From positions 61,587,278 through 61,651,277 of the forward strand of contig NC_052616.1 of assembly GCF_016545825.1 (NCBI RefSeq): a stretch of DNA of 64,000 nucleotides. Direction: 5' to 3'. Within the stretch, counting starts at the first letter, position 1; every line of letters starts with the position of its first letter. The position numbers and the translations under genes are program-made. The notes below the pieces were generated by a model. That model was not told the origin of the DNA and did no database searches. It worked only from the letters and a program-made list of their open reading frames with translations. Below are positions 61,919 to 64,000 of the stretch, in pieces. The DNA is from Eucalyptus grandis (lineage: Eukaryota; Streptophyta; Magnoliopsida; Myrtales; Myrtaceae).

Positions 61919-63182
61919 GGGTCTTTTGAATTAGAATTTTAATTGTCAGTTGATAAAGAAAACTCAACACTAGCCGTAACACAAAGTAACTTTTTAGAAA
62001 GTAAAATAACCGTTAACTATCAGTTCATGAGTTTGAATACGAGGGACAAATTCATTTGAGGCGGATATATACCCCTCAACCAGGGGCAGCGCAAGCTACA
62101 CTGGAACACCTCAGAACCAATTCCATATAACCAGCAGTAATCTTCACATCTTGATTGAGATCAAGACAACAATGATCAAGAACAGAGTCTAACCACCTGA
62201 ACATACTACAGGTCACTCTTATCCATGAATTTTGATTGAGATCCAGGAAGTTTGACAAAGCCAGAAATGAAATATGCACAAAATGATCTGTAAATTGGAG
62301 AAGGCCTACAGTAATAGATTCTATATATGATAAACTAAACGCATAGCGATGAATTTGGTGGGAACATATAGATGTGTTTCGTCATCAGCTATAGAAGCTT
62401 TCCACGAAACATTAGATGCTTCTACATCTTGATGACCACAATTGTGTAAGTGGGCATGTGCTGGATGTTAGGAAGTCGCGGAGGTAACGGTAATAGTCAC
62501 GTAGCTGCCGTTCATCCTTCCGGCCACTATGGGGTGAGTGGTACTGCGAATCTAATTATTCACAAGCTTTTGTTCCAACTCATATCAATGTTGGAAATCC
62601 CCTCTCCGTGAACTGGGCATGGGTTCATCTGCACCAGGATCCAAAAATAGCAGAGCATGTAACATGGTGATTTGCAGCTTTTTTGATATTCAATAATAAG
62701 AATGACCAAGAACTGCATGTATATCAGAACTTAGAAGAAAGATTTCCAGGAAAGATCTATCGTGTTGGACCACATGCTAGTACATACACGTCAGTTTGTT
62801 TTTGTAAATTATTATAGCTAAAATTACAAGATTTCCAGGAAAGATCTATCGTGTTGGGCCAAGTGTAATGGCCCCAGTTTAAACCAAAACTATATATCAG
62901 GACCATGGTGGCGTTCATTCATCATTTTAAGCTACCTATCTTTTGCTTGCCTGGTCCATACGTGTTAGACAAGCGACTGCTATATACATACTCCAAAAGA
63001 ACAAACTGTATGTTACTGTATGTTAGTATGAAATGGAAGACCCCACCAGTGGGAGAACCAGTCCAAGGAAAGGCAACATATTCTCATATACCTAGGCAGT
63101 TCTCATTACCTCTTTTACTTCTCAGACCACTCAAGACAACGGAAAGTAAAAATAACAATCGAAGAGGACTTTGCCAAGCTAA
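61919..63182. other. Intergenic DNA and probable 3' UTR of the NHX gene
   Basis: No gene is supported. A 28-bp word (gatttccaggaaagatctat followed by cgtgttgg) occurs at 62741 and 62830. The few hundred bases nearest 63183 are probably 3' UTR of the minus-strand antiporter gene. Confidence 0.4.
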
Positions 63183-63948
63183 CTAACCGAAATCGTCATC
63201 TTCATCCCCATTTTGACTCGTAAAGAATGGAGTGAGATAATTTTTGTCCAGTGCTGTAAATGATGCAGCGCTGCAAAGAAAGAAGCGGACACATGATAAG
63301 CCCAACTAGCGAGCAAAACCAAAACTTCGCATGATAAAATGATGGAAGACAAGTTTCTCAACATTATTACCTCCTATGAAACTCTTTAAGCTTCATTTTG
63401 AATTTGTTCCCAGATGATGAATCCTCCTCTTCATCATAACTAGGGGCAACATAGCCATGGCTGTGGTTGACTTCTAAGTTCTGGAAATTATGCTGGAATA
63501 AAATCAGAATTAGCTGCAGGCTCACTGTGCTATGATAATAAGCATCAAAGGGCATCCAAAAGTATTGTATTGAGACCCATCCAGAAATGATCATTAAATT
63601 CTATCTATTGTCCTCTATAGTAGAGAATCAAGCAGAAATTCTCCACCGTAGCATCAAAATATAGAAAATGGGTCAAATGATAATTCCAAGTGAAACATTG
63701 AATTTGCGGTGCAAGTGTAAGTGACACTGTCCAACAGGCAACAAAAGCTCCAGAAAAATCCTCAAAGAGGATCTTTCCCTAAACTCCTAGTCAAATTTCA
63801 GATGCTGTCGCACTCCACAAATTGGTGATACTTGGCAGGAATCATTCACTTTTGCAGAACTTACTTCACCCAAAGGGCCATCATGGGCGTCACCAACAAC
63901 TTGTAGGGCTTCCAGCATTGTACCGGTTGAACCTCCAATTAGTAAGAC
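63183..63948 (-). CDS. Endosomal Na+(K+)/H+ antiporter, NHX5/NHX6 type, C-terminal exons only
   Basis: Three exons are visible in transcript order: 63948-63865, 63492-63371, 63270-63183 (stop TAG). All are GT-AG with agreeing phases. They encode [20 protein letters not shown] ... [20 protein letters not shown] ... [53 protein letters not shown] and [11 protein letters not shown] are landmarks of the intracellular NHX5/NHX6 branch. These exchange Na+ or K+ for H+ across Golgi and endosome membranes and control lumen pH and vacuolar trafficking. The transmembrane domain and all other exons lie beyond the right edge; the fragment is truncated by the window, not by mutation. Confidence 0.88.
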
Positions 63949-64000
63949 CTGTGTGGCATCTCAAATACTGAGAAATAAATGACAAAAACATGCAAACCAG

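Overview
The window is nuclear DNA of a flowering plant, most likely a woody eudicot. Genes are sparse and intron-rich with GT-AG (and a few GC-AG) splice sites, intergenic DNA is AT-rich, and every recognisable protein belongs to a plant family. Species and chromosome cannot be told from the sequence. Gene models below were built by hand from splice sites, reading-frame continuity and remembered family conservation; no alignment was run.

Layout, left to right. 0.9-2.3 kb (+): an APO-type organelle intron-splicing factor. 3.9-5.9 kb (+): an E-class PPR protein with one frame break. 8.9-13.7 kb (+) and 18.1-21.6 kb (+): two MYB-CC (GARP) transcription factors of the PHR1/APL family in the same orientation; the first has a frame break in its first exon. 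22.7-28.2 kb (-): a 13-exon alpha/beta hydrolase. 28.9-36.4 kb: a gene-free, repeat-rich stretch. 38.0-42.5 kb (+): a nine-exon WD40 protein. 43.7-46.6 kb: hAT-type transposon remnants, one of them complete with its target-site duplication. 47.6-48.8 kb (+): an E2 ubiquitin-conjugating enzyme. 49.6-50.8 kb (-): a plant protein of unknown function with an N-myristoylation signal. 53.8-55.5 kb (-): a secreted aspartic protease. 57.5-61.1 kb (-): the spliceosome factor CWC25. 63.2-63.9 kb (-): the C-terminal exons of an endosomal NHX5/NHX6-type Na+/H+ antiporter that runs off the right edge.

The genes do not form a pathway or cluster; this looks like ordinary eukaryotic gene order. The two adjacent MYB-CC genes are the only related neighbours. 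The most notable features are (1) two single-base frame breaks, both in short G runs, which look like base-calling errors or very young mutations; (2) three GC-AG introns, each supported by family conservation across the junction; (3) an intact 796-bp hAT element with 12-bp terminal inverted repeats and an 8-bp target duplication; (4) two retroposon insertions in introns of one gene, one only 15 bp long and one with three copies of its target duplication; and (5) many tandem duplications inside introns, one apparently perfect. I saw no undescribed gene system, CRISPR array or RNA gene.
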